64,000 nt of DNA from Candidatus Tepidiaquacellales bacterium UBA2330 (GTDB lineage: Bacteria > Bacteroidota > Ignavibacteria > Tepidaquicellales > Tepidaquicellaceae), in the NCBI GenBank assembly GCA_002344965.1, contig DDUU01000059.1, forward strand, positions 1-64,000, read 5' to 3'. Shown piece by piece: positions 8,382 to 18,534 of the stretch (positions within the stretch are counted from its first letter, which is position 1; every line of letters begins with the position of its first letter). The translations under genes were made by a program, and so were the position numbers. Under the pieces are notes generated by a model. The model searched no databases. It was not told where the DNA came from and worked only from the letters and a program-made list of their open reading frames with translations.

Positions 8382-9818
8382 ATGAAGTATCCCAGATATA
8401 AATACGTGTTTGCCCTGTTTGATTTTGCAATAATATTCCTTTCTTTTAAAATATCCGAATATATAACTGCAAATGTCCTGAACAAGAATGTCATCATGAA
8501 TGAAAATGAATTTCTGACTTATCTTACTTTTACGACTTTCTCGCTTATATTCGTGTTTATTTTTCAGAATAATAATCTGTATAAAATTAATATTCTGCTA
8601 ACGCGTGCTCCGCATCTAACTGCGATTTTAAAATCTTTTATTTACGGAATTCTTCTTCTCATAATTTTTTCTTTTGTAATAAAATTCAATCTTCTTCTCT
8701 CTTCAAGATTCTTTGTATTTTTCTTTTTTCTCACAGGATTCACATGTGTTTCAATATTCAGAATTTTAATTTTGAAACCGTATTACATGCATTTTACAAA
8801 GATTCTGAACAACAGTAATATTCTTATAATCGGCGCCGGAAAATCAGGCAAACTCCTTGCGGAAAAATTATTGTTCGAAAATTTTTACGGAATAAAAATA
8901 ACGGGTTTTCTTGATGACAATGTCAGAAAAGGCGAAGATGTATTTAAAGAATTTCTTTGTCTCGGCAAAATAAGCGATCTTAAGGAAACAGTTAAAAAAT
9001 TTAATGTCGATGAAATAATTATTTCAATAGACAAAATTGAATATGAAAGTCTGATGGAGCTGATAGACAGATGCAATGAATTATATAAAAGCGTAAAGCT
9101 GACATCCGAACTTTTTAACATTGTTCCGGAAAAAATTGTAACAGAATCCTATTCCGGAATTCCGGTCGTTGATCTCTCTCCGAAAGTTAACAGAAATCTT
9201 AATTATCTTTACAAGCGCGTTTTTGATTACACGGCTTCCTTTATAGGACTTATAGTATTATCGCCTATATTCCTTATAATTTCAATTCTTGTCAAATTAT
9301 CTTCTCCGGGTGAGATTTTTTTCAGGCAGATCCGTATCGGAAAAGACGGGAAGAAATTTAACTTTTATAAATTCAGATCGATGTATGTTGAAAACGAAAA
9401 TGATACTGTCAGAGAGCAGAGTATGATGGAGTTTATGAAAAATGATAAAACTGTAATCAGCGGTTCCTCAAAAATATTAAATGAAAAAAGAGTAACCCCA
9501 ATCGGAAAGTTTTTGAGAAAAACTTCATTGGACGAACTTCCTCAGCTTTACAATGTATTGAAAGGCGATATGAGTCTTGTCGGACCGCGTCCGTGTCTGC
9601 CTTATGAGTTTGACGCTTATGATGAGTGGCATAAAAGAAGAAATATAGTTTACCCCGGCTGCACAGGCGTCTGGCAGGTTTCGGGAAGAAGTTCGGTTTC
9701 ATTTAAAGATTCTATCGTACTGGATCTGTATTATATTAACAACATGACTCCGTGGCTTGACCTTCAGCTTATATTCAAAACTTTCCCTGTAATGATATTT
9801 GGCAGAGGAGCAAAATAA
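8382..9818 (+). CDS. Undecaprenyl-phosphate sugar-phosphate transferase
   Basis: A 478-residue polyprenyl glycosylphosphotransferase that would start the glycan by moving a sugar-1-phosphate onto undecaprenyl phosphate. It has about four N-terminal membrane helices, a central Rossmann-like domain (ILIIGAGKSGKLLAEKLL at about residue 147, then GFLDD) and one more membrane segment (about 285-305). The bacterial sugar transferase catalytic domain fills the end: FRQIRIGKDGKKFNFYKFRSM, TSLDELPQLYNVLKGDMS, LVGPRP, and the final PGCTGVWQVSGRSS. This is the usual full-length WbaP/EpsL-like layout. The sugar cannot be told from the sequence. Confidence 0.92.
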   Translation: MKYPRYKYVFALFDFAIIFLSFKISEYITANVLNKNVIMNENEFLTYLTFTTFSLIFVFIFQNNNLYKINILLTRAPHLTAILKSFIYGILLLIIFSFVIKFNLLLSSRFFVFFFFLTGFTCVSIFRILILKPYYMHFTKILNNSNILIIGAGKSGKLLAEKLLFENFYGIKITGFLDDNVRKGEDVFKEFLCLGKISDLKETVKKFNVDEIIISIDKIEYESLMELIDRCNELYKSVKLTSELFNIVPEKIVTESYSGIPVVDLSPKVNRNLNYLYKRVFDYTASFIGLIVLSPIFLIISILVKLSSPGEIFFRQIRIGKDGKKFNFYKFRSMYVENENDTVREQSMMEFMKNDKTVISGSSKILNEKRVTPIGKFLRKTSLDELPQLYNVLKGDMSLVGPRPCLPYEFDAYDEWHKRRNIVYPGCTGVWQVSGRSSVSFKDSIVLDLYYINNMTPWLDLQLIFKTFPVMIFGRGAK

Positions 9819-9823
9819 TTTTA

Positions 9824-10306
9824 ATGGATCATTCATCTGAAAAAAAAAATATTGTAAATGTAAAACTAGGAAAGGATGTTAAGATATTTGATTTTGTAAA
9901 TCTTTACGGCTGCGAAATTGGAGACAATACCAAGATCGGTACGTTTGTGGAAATTCAGAAAAACGCTACTGTCGGCAGGAACTGTAAAGTATCATCTCAC
10001 ACCTTTATATGCGAAGGTGTTCATATCGGAGATAATGTTTTCATCGGTCATAACGTGACATTCATTAACGATAAATATCCCAGAGCTACTGCCTCCGGCG
10101 GAAAACTTCAGACTGAAGAGGACTGGGAAGTGATTGAAACACACATAAACGACGGCGTTTCTATCGGTTCATCCGCTACAATAATGTGCGGAGTTACGAT
10201 AGGCGAAAATTCTATAATTGCTGCAGGCGCAGTTGTTACAAAAGACATACCTTCAAACACAATAGCAGGAGGAGTTCCTGCAAAGATCATGAAGAAAGTT
10301 AATTAG
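9824..10306 (+). CDS. Left-handed beta-helix sugar N-acetyltransferase
   Basis: A 160-residue hexapeptide-repeat acyltransferase. Runs of [IV]G-x4 repeats (CEIGDNTKIGTFVEIQ, VHIGDNVFIGHNV, VSIGSSATIMCGVTIGENS) form the beta-helix, with the end IAGGVPAKIMKKV typical of the family. The loop FINDKYPRATASGGKLQTEE with a following DWEVIETHI resembles the QdtC/FdtC/WlbB group that N-acetylates 3-amino nucleotide sugars. It follows the initiating transferase by five bases and shares the run with the aminotransferase at 7235-8341. The two would together make an N-acetylated amino sugar; that pathway is inferred, not shown. Confidence 0.88.
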   Translation: MDHSSEKKNIVNVKLGKDVKIFDFVNLYGCEIGDNTKIGTFVEIQKNATVGRNCKVSSHTFICEGVHIGDNVFIGHNVTFINDKYPRATASGGKLQTEEDWEVIETHINDGVSIGSSATIMCGVTIGENSIIAAGAVVTKDIPSNTIAGGVPAKIMKKVN

Positions 10307-10373
10307 TTTTTCTCATATCCGGTCATTGCATATCTGAATCCGGTGATTCGGATAAATTTAAAAGCTTTCATAT

Positions 10374-11609
10374 TTGAAAATAAATTTTTCCAAATTATTC
10401 CGGGAGAATAAATATCCGGTTTACATAAATATCTTAGAAAGATTTTTTTTCTTTCTTATATTTCTTGTCATAGCAAGAGAATATTCAGCCGATTCCTTCG
10501 GCGAACTCATAACTATATTTTCACTTGCAAATATTTTCGCTATTATATTCGATCTCGGCATTCCGCTTTTCCTGCAAAAAGAATTTTCTTCAAGGGAAAA
10601 ACATTCTGCGGATCTTGCAGTCAATGCAATAGCTGTTTCAGTATTTTTATTCCCGGTATATTTTCTAACCCTTACTTTATACCAGCTTTTAATTTTTCCG
10701 GAATTTCCTTTCAGACTTTTTACATTCACATCCATTCTGGTTTATCTTTTTTCAGTATCAAATCTCATCAGCAAAGCGCTGTCCGGACTCAGGGATTTTC
10801 AGTCACAGTTTAAAGCTTTGCTTTTTTCACGGACTTTTGCGTTTACATTCTTCATAGTATTTGCAGTAATCCTGAAAACAGATCTGTCAATTTTAATAAT
10901 TATACTTACCGCAGGCGCAGTAATTCAGCTTCACTCTCTGATCAGATCACTGAGATCAAATAAAATTAATCTTAGCTTAAAAAACTTTAGTTTAAAAACT
11001 TCAAAGAGCATTCTGAAAATATCTTTGCCACTTGGATTAGCCGTGCTGTTTAATTTTCTTTATGACAAGATTGACATAATTTTAATTTCCAAAATTATTG
11101 ATTTTGAAAACACCGCATACTACAGCATAGGTTACGGAATATTTAAAAGCTCAGCTCTGATATATTCCTTTTTGTTCATAACAGGACTTAACAGAATTTC
11201 ATATCTCAGCCGAAATAAAAGGGCGGTTGAATTATTTTATAAAAAGTATCTGTCGCTGTTAATGCCTGTATGCATTATACTGACTGCTGTTTTATTTTTT
11301 TTTGCCGGAGTTATCATTGAGTTATTTTATACTGATAAATTTAATGATTCGGTTTTAGTGCTGAAAATTCTTTCTTTTGCCGTAACGGGACTTGCTCTTA
11401 ATAATCTTACGGGAGTAATCCTTAACGGTCTCGGGATGTACAGACAGAATATGAATGTTACTTTTCTGGGGCTGATTCTAAATATCATATTGAACATAAT
11501 TTTTTTGCCAGTATATGGAATTGCAGGTGCGGCTGTCATTACAGTCCTCACAGAATATTTTATTTTTACAGGCGATTATATATATTTGAAGAAATTTAAA
11601 GCGATCTGA
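10374..11609 (+). CDS. Wzx-like polysaccharide flippase
   Basis: A 411-residue polytopic membrane protein of the MOP/Wzx type. The start is TTG, followed by a short cytoplasmic stretch and about twelve hydrophobic segments. Early features are FFFFLIFLVIAREYSADSFGEL and LGIPLFLQKEFS; later ones are ISKIIDFENTAYYSIGYGIFK and LNGLGMYRQNMNVTFLGL, all typical of O-antigen flippases. It would turn lipid-linked oligosaccharide across the inner membrane. A separate ABC exporter is encoded at 28248-30418, so the region holds two export routes. Confidence 0.88.
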   Translation: MKINFSKLFRENKYPVYINILERFFFFLIFLVIAREYSADSFGELITIFSLANIFAIIFDLGIPLFLQKEFSSREKHSADLAVNAIAVSVFLFPVYFLTLTLYQLLIFPEFPFRLFTFTSILVYLFSVSNLISKALSGLRDFQSQFKALLFSRTFAFTFFIVFAVILKTDLSILIIILTAGAVIQLHSLIRSLRSNKINLSLKNFSLKTSKSILKISLPLGLAVLFNFLYDKIDIILISKIIDFENTAYYSIGYGIFKSSALIYSFLFITGLNRISYLSRNKRAVELFYKKYLSLLMPVCIILTAVLFFFAGVIIELFYTDKFNDSVLVLKILSFAVTGLALNNLTGVILNGLGMYRQNMNVTFLGLILNIILNIIFLPVYGIAGAAVITVLTEYFIFTGDYIYLKKFKAI

Positions 11610-11612
11610 TAA

Positions 11613-12275
11613 ATGGGCACATCAAACTGGCAGAATATATCTTACAATATTGATCTTGTGAAAAAACTTGATCCTCATTCTATACTGGATATAGGAGTCG
11701 GATACGGCAGATGGGGAATTTTATTCCGGGAGTTTCTGGAAATTTGGGGCGACAGAAATTATTCCGGGAAATGGAACAGAAGAATAGACGGTGTAGAAAT
11801 TTTTCCGGATTATCTGAAAAGTTATCACGAATATTTTTATGATAATATTTATAAAACTGATGCGCTGGATTTTCTGAAGGAAACATCTGTCACATATGAT
11901 CTGATCAACTGCGGCGATGTCATTGAGCATTTTGAAAAAGATAACGCTCTGAAACTAATTTCATACGCTATGGAGAAAGGCAGATATGTATTAATAAATA
12001 TTCCCCTCGGCTCAAACTGGGAACAGTCAGCTATTAATGAAAATAATTATGAAATACACAGAAGCGTCTGGGAAATATCCGATTTTACAAAATATGAAAA
12101 TCATCTTATAACGGAGTTTGAAGATATCGAACTCAGAAAATACTGCGTCGTGCTGCTTTCAAAGGAAAGAATTGATCTGAAAAAAACATACGGGAAATAT
12201 TTTACTTTAAAAAGCATTCTGAAGAATAAACTTGGACTCGGTGCGGTTGTGAAGTTAATAGAAAAAAGGAAATGA
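11613..12275 (+). CDS. Class I SAM-dependent methyltransferase
   Basis: A 220-residue protein with a Rossmann methyltransferase core. Motif I is SILDIGVGYGRWGILF (about residues 25-40), the acidic post-I turn is in GVEIFPDY, and motif IV is YDLINCGDVIEHFEKD. The catalytic target is not evident; a sugar hydroxyl or carboxyl in the glycan is likely from context. It begins three bases after the flippase and its last four bases overlap the next start, so it is part of the same transcript. Confidence 0.85.
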   Translation: MGTSNWQNISYNIDLVKKLDPHSILDIGVGYGRWGILFREFLEIWGDRNYSGKWNRRIDGVEIFPDYLKSYHEYFYDNIYKTDALDFLKETSVTYDLINCGDVIEHFEKDNALKLISYAMEKGRYVLINIPLGSNWEQSAINENNYEIHRSVWEISDFTKYENHLITEFEDIELRKYCVVLLSKERIDLKKTYGKYFTLKSILKNKLGLGAVVKLIEKRK

Positions 12276-13774
12276 CAGACAGTATCAAAAACCTGAATCT
12301 TTATTCAGGCGGAGTTTTATTTCTGTTTTTTTGCATACTGACAATTAATGTATTTGACTGGGTGATTGACGATCTTTACATCTATTTCAGGTATGTGCAT
12401 AATTTCACACAGGGAAACGGAATTGTTTTCAACAAAGGTGAATTCGTCGAAGGCTTTTCAAGCTTCAGCTGGCTGATGATCTTATCAGTTTTTAAATCAG
12501 CAGGACTGCCTCTCGAATTTTCAGCAAAAATTACCGGACTTGTATTTACTTTTTTCAGCCTGATAAGTATATACATAATTTGTAATGAAACCGACCTGTC
12601 ACGTTTTTTCATCCCCGCTGTCATACTTATGCTGTTCAATCTACCATTTATACTATGGGCAGTTTCGGGATTTGAAATTATGATGTTCATTTTCTTTCTT
12701 TTGATATGCTTTCAGCTCATAGTCAGAATGAACGCAGACAGCAGCTTCAGTTTACTGCTTAGCTTTTTGATCTTTCTGCTTTCAGTTTCAAGACCTGAAG
12801 GAATAGCTTTTTCCGTAACAATGCTGATTTTCATTTACATATTTTCCGGAAATTTAAAGCTTACGTTTAAACATCTGGGAATATACTCTCTGCTCTTCGG
12901 ATCCTTTCTGCTTTTCCGGATTTATTATTTCGGTGATATACTTCCGAATACATATTATGCAAAAATCGGACATAACATCATAGGATATTATGAATTCAGG
13001 ACATATAAAAACGGAATATTCTATATTTTATTTTTTCTAAAATCCAATCCTCAGTTTTTAGTTTTCTTTCTGCTGCTGCCTTTTGCTTTCAGCAAATTAA
13101 AATCCGACAAAAAATTTCTGTTTGTTGTTTCAATAATTTCTGTTCAGTTTGCTTTTATAATTTTTTCGGGAGGCGACTGGATGGTTCAGTACAGATTTGC
13201 CGTAGTCTCAATTCCCTTCCTTTCGCTTGGCGCTGTTTATTGCATCAGCACGCTGACATTTTCAAAAGTCAGCAAGCCGGCTTTCATTAAATTATTTACT
13301 TTATTAGTTTTTTCCGTTTCAATTGCGGGTTTATATTTCGCGGACAGAACTGTAATAAAAAAAGAAACTGTAATGTGGAATAATCTGAAAAAAGAATCTG
13401 CTGATATTTATAAATATATTCTTCCCGGAAGTATTGCTGCAAACGGTTCATCAGGAATAATTCCTTACTATCTTGAAGATGTAAAATTTATTGACCTGGT
13501 AGGACTGACAAATAAACACATAGCAAAAGAGGGTTTCAGGCACGGGACCTGGTTTGAAAGATCCCTTCCGGATTATGTGTATTCTCTGAATCCTGAATGG
13601 ATTATAATGTGGAAAAAGAAAAATGCAGACGGAGTATATACTTTCAGAGACGCAAGTCCTTGTTATTTTGATATGGCTGAAAATAAGAATTTTTCGGGTT
13701 TTGAATTTTTCAAAGAATACGATCTATACGACGACGTGAAGATCGAATTATATAAAAAAATTAAACCGAATTGA
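12272..13774 (+). CDS. GT-C-type membrane glycosyltransferase
   Basis: A 500-residue polytopic membrane protein. The first periplasmic loop carries an acidic pair and a conserved phrase, DWVIDDLYIYFRYVHNF followed by NKGEFVEGFSSFSW, which is typical of a large GT-C group related to ArnT- and AftB-like transferases. These use polyprenyl-phosphate sugars on the outer face of the inner membrane. About ten hydrophobic segments follow, and the last 130 residues form a soluble domain. The ATGA overlap with the gene before suggests coupled translation. It could instead be a polymerase-like protein, but the loop motif favours a glycosyltransferase. Confidence 0.78.
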   Translation: MTDSIKNLNLYSGGVLFLFFCILTINVFDWVIDDLYIYFRYVHNFTQGNGIVFNKGEFVEGFSSFSWLMILSVFKSAGLPLEFSAKITGLVFTFFSLISIYIICNETDLSRFFIPAVILMLFNLPFILWAVSGFEIMMFIFFLLICFQLIVRMNADSSFSLLLSFLIFLLSVSRPEGIAFSVTMLIFIYIFSGNLKLTFKHLGIYSLLFGSFLLFRIYYFGDILPNTYYAKIGHNIIGYYEFRTYKNGIFYILFFLKSNPQFLVFFLLLPFAFSKLKSDKKFLFVVSIISVQFAFIIFSGGDWMVQYRFAVVSIPFLSLGAVYCISTLTFSKVSKPAFIKLFTLLVFSVSIAGLYFADRTVIKKETVMWNNLKKESADIYKYILPGSIAANGSSGIIPYYLEDVKFIDLVGLTNKHIAKEGFRHGTWFERSLPDYVYSLNPEWIIMWKKKNADGVYTFRDASPCYFDMAENKNFSGFEFFKEYDLYDDVKIELYKKIKPN

Positions 13775-14868
13775 AACTTGCATTCATAGGCAGATACAAT
13801 GATTCGGAAATGTTAACTGGTCCGGAAAAAGTTGCTAAAAGAATTTTCAATAGGCATGCTCAGGAATACGATACGGTTTTTATTGAATATTTCTTTGACG
13901 GAAGAATGTTCGGTTTATATAAAAAACTATTCGGCTGTGAGAAAGTGACAACGGTCAGTAATTCCGGCGTGATGAGATTCGGAATAATCAGCATGATCTT
14001 TTTTCTGTTTAAATTTAAACCGGACATTATCCATATAATAACTTATGAAAGATTTTCAGCTGCGGTATTTTTGTATAAAGTATTTTCAAAAGTGAAAGTT
14101 GTTTATAATGTTCACGGAATTGCAGTATATGAAAATGAAAATTTTAACATTACCGGCAAAGCTTACAGATTTAAAGACAGACTGACAGAAAATCTGATAT
14201 TAAAATATTCCGACAGACTTTTATTTCTTTCGGGGCAATGTTTAAAAATAGCAGCGGATTGTTTTAATATTGATGAAGATAAAGTTATTATAATACCTAA
14301 CGGCGTTGATAAGGAATTTCACACTGCAGATTTCAAAAAAAAGCATACGGATAAAGTCATAAATATTTTATTCTCCGGAAATCCGGACAGAAAAGAAAAA
14401 GGATTTGAAACAATAAAAAATGTATTCAGCGGATTAAGTTTTCCTTTCAGACTTTATTTATCAGGCAGTAAAACTGATTTTCAGGAAGAATATATTATTT
14501 CAGAAAAATCAGCAGGCACTGACCGGTTTTCAAAATTAATTTCTGAAATGGACATTGTAATTTCTGCATCATTATATGAACCGTTTTCGATGACTGTCAC
14601 CGAAGCAATGGCTGCGGGCGCAGTTCCGGTAGTGTCTGAAGATACCGGAATGTCACGTTATATAAGTGAAGGAGTAAACGGATTTGTTTATAACACAAAT
14701 GACTCTGCTCATTTAAAAACTATTTTAAACGAACTTAATTCAGACAGACGGAAATTATCCGATTTATCGGATAACGCGGGAAAAATTTTTGAAGTGCTGA
14801 ACTGGGAAAATGTATATATAATGTATAAAAATATTTATTCCGAACTTACAGACGGGAAAAATGAATAA
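13771..14868 (+). CDS. Glycosyltransferase family 4
   Basis: A 365-residue GT-B enzyme. The N-terminal domain begins KLAFIGRYNDSEMLTGPEK, a typical GT4 acceptor-loop start. The donor-site sequence YEPFSMTVTEAMAAGAVPV holds the EX7E pair at E270 and E278. The initiating codon is TTG within a TTGA overlap with the upstream stop. Its own end overlaps the next gene by eight bases. It probably acts at the inner membrane on the lipid-linked glycan. Confidence 0.88.
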   Translation: MKLAFIGRYNDSEMLTGPEKVAKRIFNRHAQEYDTVFIEYFFDGRMFGLYKKLFGCEKVTTVSNSGVMRFGIISMIFFLFKFKPDIIHIITYERFSAAVFLYKVFSKVKVVYNVHGIAVYENENFNITGKAYRFKDRLTENLILKYSDRLLFLSGQCLKIAADCFNIDEDKVIIIPNGVDKEFHTADFKKKHTDKVINILFSGNPDRKEKGFETIKNVFSGLSFPFRLYLSGSKTDFQEEYIISEKSAGTDRFSKLISEMDIVISASLYEPFSMTVTEAMAAGAVPVVSEDTGMSRYISEGVNGFVYNTNDSAHLKTILNELNSDRRKLSDLSDNAGKIFEVLNWENVYIMYKNIYSELTDGKNE

Positions 14869-16486
14869 ACTGAAAATACCGGCTGCTTACATTCCGCTGA
14901 TAATTTCGATTGCGTTTCTCATTACAATAATATCAATTGTATTTTATCTGAGCATCAGAAATACGAACGGAGAATTTGTTTATTCGCTCGATGATGCATA
15001 CATACATCTTGCTTATGCAAAAAATCTTTACCTGCATAATGTCTGGGGGATTACGGAGCACGGATTTACTTCTTCATCATCTTCGCCTGCGTGGACATTT
15101 CTGATCTCATGTGTTTTTTTTCTGACAGGCATCTTTGAATATATACCGTTTATTCTTAACATTATAATCTCTGCCGTTCTGCTGATTGTCATTTTCAATA
15201 TACTTACTGACCACAAGCTTCCGTCATTTTTCACGGGTATAGTTCTGATATTTACAATTGTGTTTACTCCCCTTTCCATACATGTATTTTCGGGAATGGA
15301 GCATCTGCTTCACGCTGTTTTGACGCTGATGTTTATTAATACTGCTGCCGAGGAATATTCAGGCAGGGACAGATCGTTCACGTTTATTACGCCGGCAAAG
15401 CTGAAGCTTACGCTGTTAAGTTTTTTAATGATGACAGTCAGATACGAAAGTATATTTCCGATTTTTATCGCCGCAATTCTTTTTATTCTCAAAAAGGAAA
15501 TAAGACTTGTTTTAGCTTTGACAGTATCCGCTGTTTCAGGCAGTTCGGTATTCGGGCTGATTTCCGTATATAACGGAAGATCATTTTTCCCTGACTCGGT
15601 AATGCTGAAGAATAATCTTTTTATGTCAGTCAGTGATCTGCTGAATGAAAACCCTCTGGAAAAGATTTTCATTTTTATTGACATGAATAAGAAATTCATA
15701 TTTCTGTTTATTGTAACATGTATACTGCTGTTTATAATACTTAAAAAGAAAAAGGATTTCCGCAATTATATTTCATCGTCGCTGATAATACTTCTTTGCA
15801 CATCATTGTTACAAAAGCTTTTTGTAACTTCCACTTTTTTCAGATATGACAGTTATCTGTTTATATCATTTATCTGCTTTGATGCGATTGCAGTTAATTA
15901 CATTCTGAAGAGCGATCCTAGAATATACAATATGATTTTAAAACCGCTAAGCAGTAAACTTGCAGTGTTAGTGCTTTTACTCACAGCAGTTTATTTTTCT
16001 TACAAGAAATTATACATAGATAATACCGTAACCGCTATTAAAAACATTTATCAACAGCAGATACAGATGGCGGGATTTATTAATGAATATTATTCCGGAA
16101 GATCGATAGCTCTGAATGATATCGGCGCTGTAAATTTTTACGCAAATATCTACTGCACTGATCTGATTGGGCTAGGCAGCACTGAAATAGCAGATGCAAA
16201 GCTCGGAGGTTATTTCAACAAACAGTTTCTTTCCGGGCTAAGTAAAAAAAACAATGTCAGAATTGCAATAATATATGACGAATGGTTTGACCTGAAGAAT
16301 TTAATACCTGATGAATGGAAGCCCGCAGGCAAATGGAAGATACAGGATAATTTTATATGCGGCAGTGATGAAGTAACATTCTATGCGACTTCTCCGGACG
16401 CTTACGCTGAGCTGATAAACGATCTTAGAAACTTTTCAGGCAGGCTTCCTGCTGATGTAATTCAGTCAGGCGATTATAAAAAATAA
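14861..16486 (+). CDS. GT-C-type membrane glycosyltransferase
   Basis: A 541-residue polytopic protein. After an N-terminal helix the loop FVYSLDDAYIHLAYAKNL carries the acidic pair expected of GT-C enzymes, followed by GFTSSSSSPAWTFL, and about ten hydrophobic segments follow. The soluble C-terminal part has NDIGAVNFYANIYCTDLIG, a phrase shared in general form with the end of the 12272-13774 protein. It overlaps the preceding GT4 by eight bases. The likely role is adding a sugar from a polyprenyl-phosphate donor on the outer face of the inner membrane; the sugar is unknown. Confidence 0.78.
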   Translation: MNKLKIPAAYIPLIISIAFLITIISIVFYLSIRNTNGEFVYSLDDAYIHLAYAKNLYLHNVWGITEHGFTSSSSSPAWTFLISCVFFLTGIFEYIPFILNIIISAVLLIVIFNILTDHKLPSFFTGIVLIFTIVFTPLSIHVFSGMEHLLHAVLTLMFINTAAEEYSGRDRSFTFITPAKLKLTLLSFLMMTVRYESIFPIFIAAILFILKKEIRLVLALTVSAVSGSSVFGLISVYNGRSFFPDSVMLKNNLFMSVSDLLNENPLEKIFIFIDMNKKFIFLFIVTCILLFIILKKKKDFRNYISSSLIILLCTSLLQKLFVTSTFFRYDSYLFISFICFDAIAVNYILKSDPRIYNMILKPLSSKLAVLVLLLTAVYFSYKKLYIDNTVTAIKNIYQQQIQMAGFINEYYSGRSIALNDIGAVNFYANIYCTDLIGLGSTEIADAKLGGYFNKQFLSGLSKKNNVRIAIIYDEWFDLKNLIPDEWKPAGKWKIQDNFICGSDEVTFYATSPDAYAELINDLRNFSGRLPADVIQSGDYKK

Positions 16487-16498
16487 TTTTCCGTAATT

Positions 16499-17587
16499 TT
16501 GAATATTCTATTTCTTACCGGAGAACTTAATTACACTGACGGTGTATCCAGTCATTTGTTTAATTTGATCTGCGGACTTTCTGAAAACAGGGATACCGGA
16601 ATTCACCTGATATGCACCGGCGGTGAAGCAGCGGAAAAATTTAATCTGCCTTTTGTCAGTCTTACGATTAATAAAAATCTCAGTCATGAGTCCAGAAGTA
16701 TTGTAAATTTTTCAAAAGCATATTTCGAAGTAAAAAAATATTGTCTGAAAAACGGAATCGACATAATACATTCTCATAATCACTATGCGGCAAACATTGC
16801 AGGCAGGGCTGCTGCCGCCGCTAAAACATGTACAGTACAGACTATTCACGGACTGATACCCGAAGGAGGCAGACTCAGACATTTTTATGCGGATAAATAT
16901 ATTTCCTTAAATAAAAAAATTACAGAGCATTTAATTTTAAACGGTATTTCCGAGAAAGATGATGTATTAGAAATCCGGCAGGGTATTCCTGAAGAAAATC
17001 TTTTCAGAAAAAAATTATTTCATGGTTATGGGACTGAAAATATTCCCGTGATCCTGTACGCTTCAAGATTAATAAAGGAAAAAAGCTGTGACTTATTTAT
17101 AAAGGCAGCTTCAGAAGTAAGGAAAACTACAGGCAGAAAATTAAAATTTTATATCGCAGGAGCAGGTGAATTTGAAAGCGAACTTAAATCTCTTTCTGAA
17201 AAACTGAATTCAGGAATTGAGTTTCTGGGAAGTGTGAAAAATATTTTACCGGTAATGCGGAACGCTGACATTTTTGTGAGCACAACTGCAATGTCCTCAG
17301 AAGGATTTCCAATGACAGTTGCGGAAGCTGCATTCAGCGGCTGCCTGATTATATCTTCAAGGCAAAGCTGGCTTACGGAAGTATTTGATGAAAACAAAGA
17401 CGGACATTGTTTCAAAGCAGGAGATCATACGGAACTTGCGGAAAAAATTTTACGCGCTCTTGAAAATGAAAAATGTTCACAGGAGATGTCTGAATCTTTT
17501 CAGAATAAAGCGGCTGATCTTTTCAATCTCAGCGGAATGATTAAAATACATACTGACCTTTACAAAAAATGTCCGGGAAAAAATTAA
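16499..17587 (+). CDS. Glycosyltransferase family 4
   Basis: A 362-residue GT-B enzyme starting at TTG with NILFLTGELNYTDGVSSHL, the glycine-rich acceptor loop. HSHNHYAANIAGRAAA follows in the N-terminal domain. In the C-terminal domain SSEGFPMTVAEAAFSGCL gives the EX7E pair at E268 and E276. Its end overlaps the next gene by 19 bases. It is probably an inner-leaflet sugar transferase of the glycan pathway with unknown donor. Confidence 0.88.
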   Translation: MNILFLTGELNYTDGVSSHLFNLICGLSENRDTGIHLICTGGEAAEKFNLPFVSLTINKNLSHESRSIVNFSKAYFEVKKYCLKNGIDIIHSHNHYAANIAGRAAAAAKTCTVQTIHGLIPEGGRLRHFYADKYISLNKKITEHLILNGISEKDDVLEIRQGIPEENLFRKKLFHGYGTENIPVILYASRLIKEKSCDLFIKAASEVRKTTGRKLKFYIAGAGEFESELKSLSEKLNSGIEFLGSVKNILPVMRNADIFVSTTAMSSEGFPMTVAEAAFSGCLIISSRQSWLTEVFDENKDGHCFKAGDHTELAEKILRALENEKCSQEMSESFQNKAADLFNLSGMIKIHTDLYKKCPGKN

Positions 17588-18528
17588 ATATTACTGTACT
17601 GATGACCGTGTTTAACGGCGATAAATTTGTTGAACAGTCTGTAAAATGTATTCTAAATCAGACTTTAAGTGATTTTGAATTCTTGATAATTGATGACGGA
17701 TCTGAAGATGACTCAGGGAAAATTATAAATTCCATTAAAGACAATAGGATAATTTATAAAAGGATTAAACATTCCGGACTTGCCGCAGCGCTGAATTACG
17801 GAATGAAGATTGCAAAGGGCGACTGGATTGCGAGAGCTGACGCTGATGATCTAAGTGTCGTCAGAAGACTTAAAGCGCAGACTGAATATCTTATTAAACA
17901 TCCTAAGACGGACGTCCTAGGAAGTCATTCAGTTTATTTCGCGGATCCCGGGAAAATTTTATTTCAGCTCAGTCCTCCTTCAGGAGACAAAAAAATTAAA
18001 GAGTTTATGTATCTGCATAATCCGATAAATCATTCTTCAGTGATTTTCAGAAAGGAAAAAATTTTAAAAGAAGGTGGATATGATGAAAAATTCGGTGTGT
18101 ACGAAGATTTTGAACTTTGGCTCAGAATGAAAAATAAATTAAGTTTTAATATTATTCCTGAATCATTAGTTTATACAAGACTCAGAAAGGATTCAATGAC
18201 GTCAACGGGAAACCGGAGTAAAATTTATGAAACTCTTATGAATAATATCCTTGGAAACTTCACAGAGTCCGGAAAAAATCCTGCTGATAAAGCCGTAACT
18301 GAAAAACTTTTCTGGATTGAATATTTTTACGGAGACAAAAACAGAGCCAGAAATTATTACAGCAGCCCGAAGGATTTCAGACAGACACTTGCTTTTTACA
18401 ATACATATTTACCAGAAAAATATTTTAATAAAATAACCGGTATGAGATTAAGGCAGCGGATTGAATCTTTTAATATGAACAGAAATAATTTTAATAAAGA
18501 ACTGAATATGCTGCTAAACTTAAAATAA
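17569..18528 (+). CDS. Glycosyltransferase family 2
   Basis: A 319-residue GT-A enzyme. The nucleotide-binding start is VLMTVFNGDKFVEQSV, then LIIDDGSEDDS, and the metal-binding acidic motif is in ARADADDLS. The downstream HNPINHSSVIFRKE and YDEKFGVYEDFELWLRM complete the usual GT2 fold with the ED catalytic-base segment. It starts inside the end of the preceding GT4 gene. It would extend the glycan on the cytoplasmic side. Confidence 0.88.
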   Translation: MSGKKLNITVLMTVFNGDKFVEQSVKCILNQTLSDFEFLIIDDGSEDDSGKIINSIKDNRIIYKRIKHSGLAAALNYGMKIAKGDWIARADADDLSVVRRLKAQTEYLIKHPKTDVLGSHSVYFADPGKILFQLSPPSGDKKIKEFMYLHNPINHSSVIFRKEKILKEGGYDEKFGVYEDFELWLRMKNKLSFNIIPESLVYTRLRKDSMTSTGNRSKIYETLMNNILGNFTESGKNPADKAVTEKLFWIEYFYGDKNRARNYYSSPKDFRQTLAFYNTYLPEKYFNKITGMRLRQRIESFNMNRNNFNKELNMLLNLK

Positions 18529-18534
18529 ATCAAT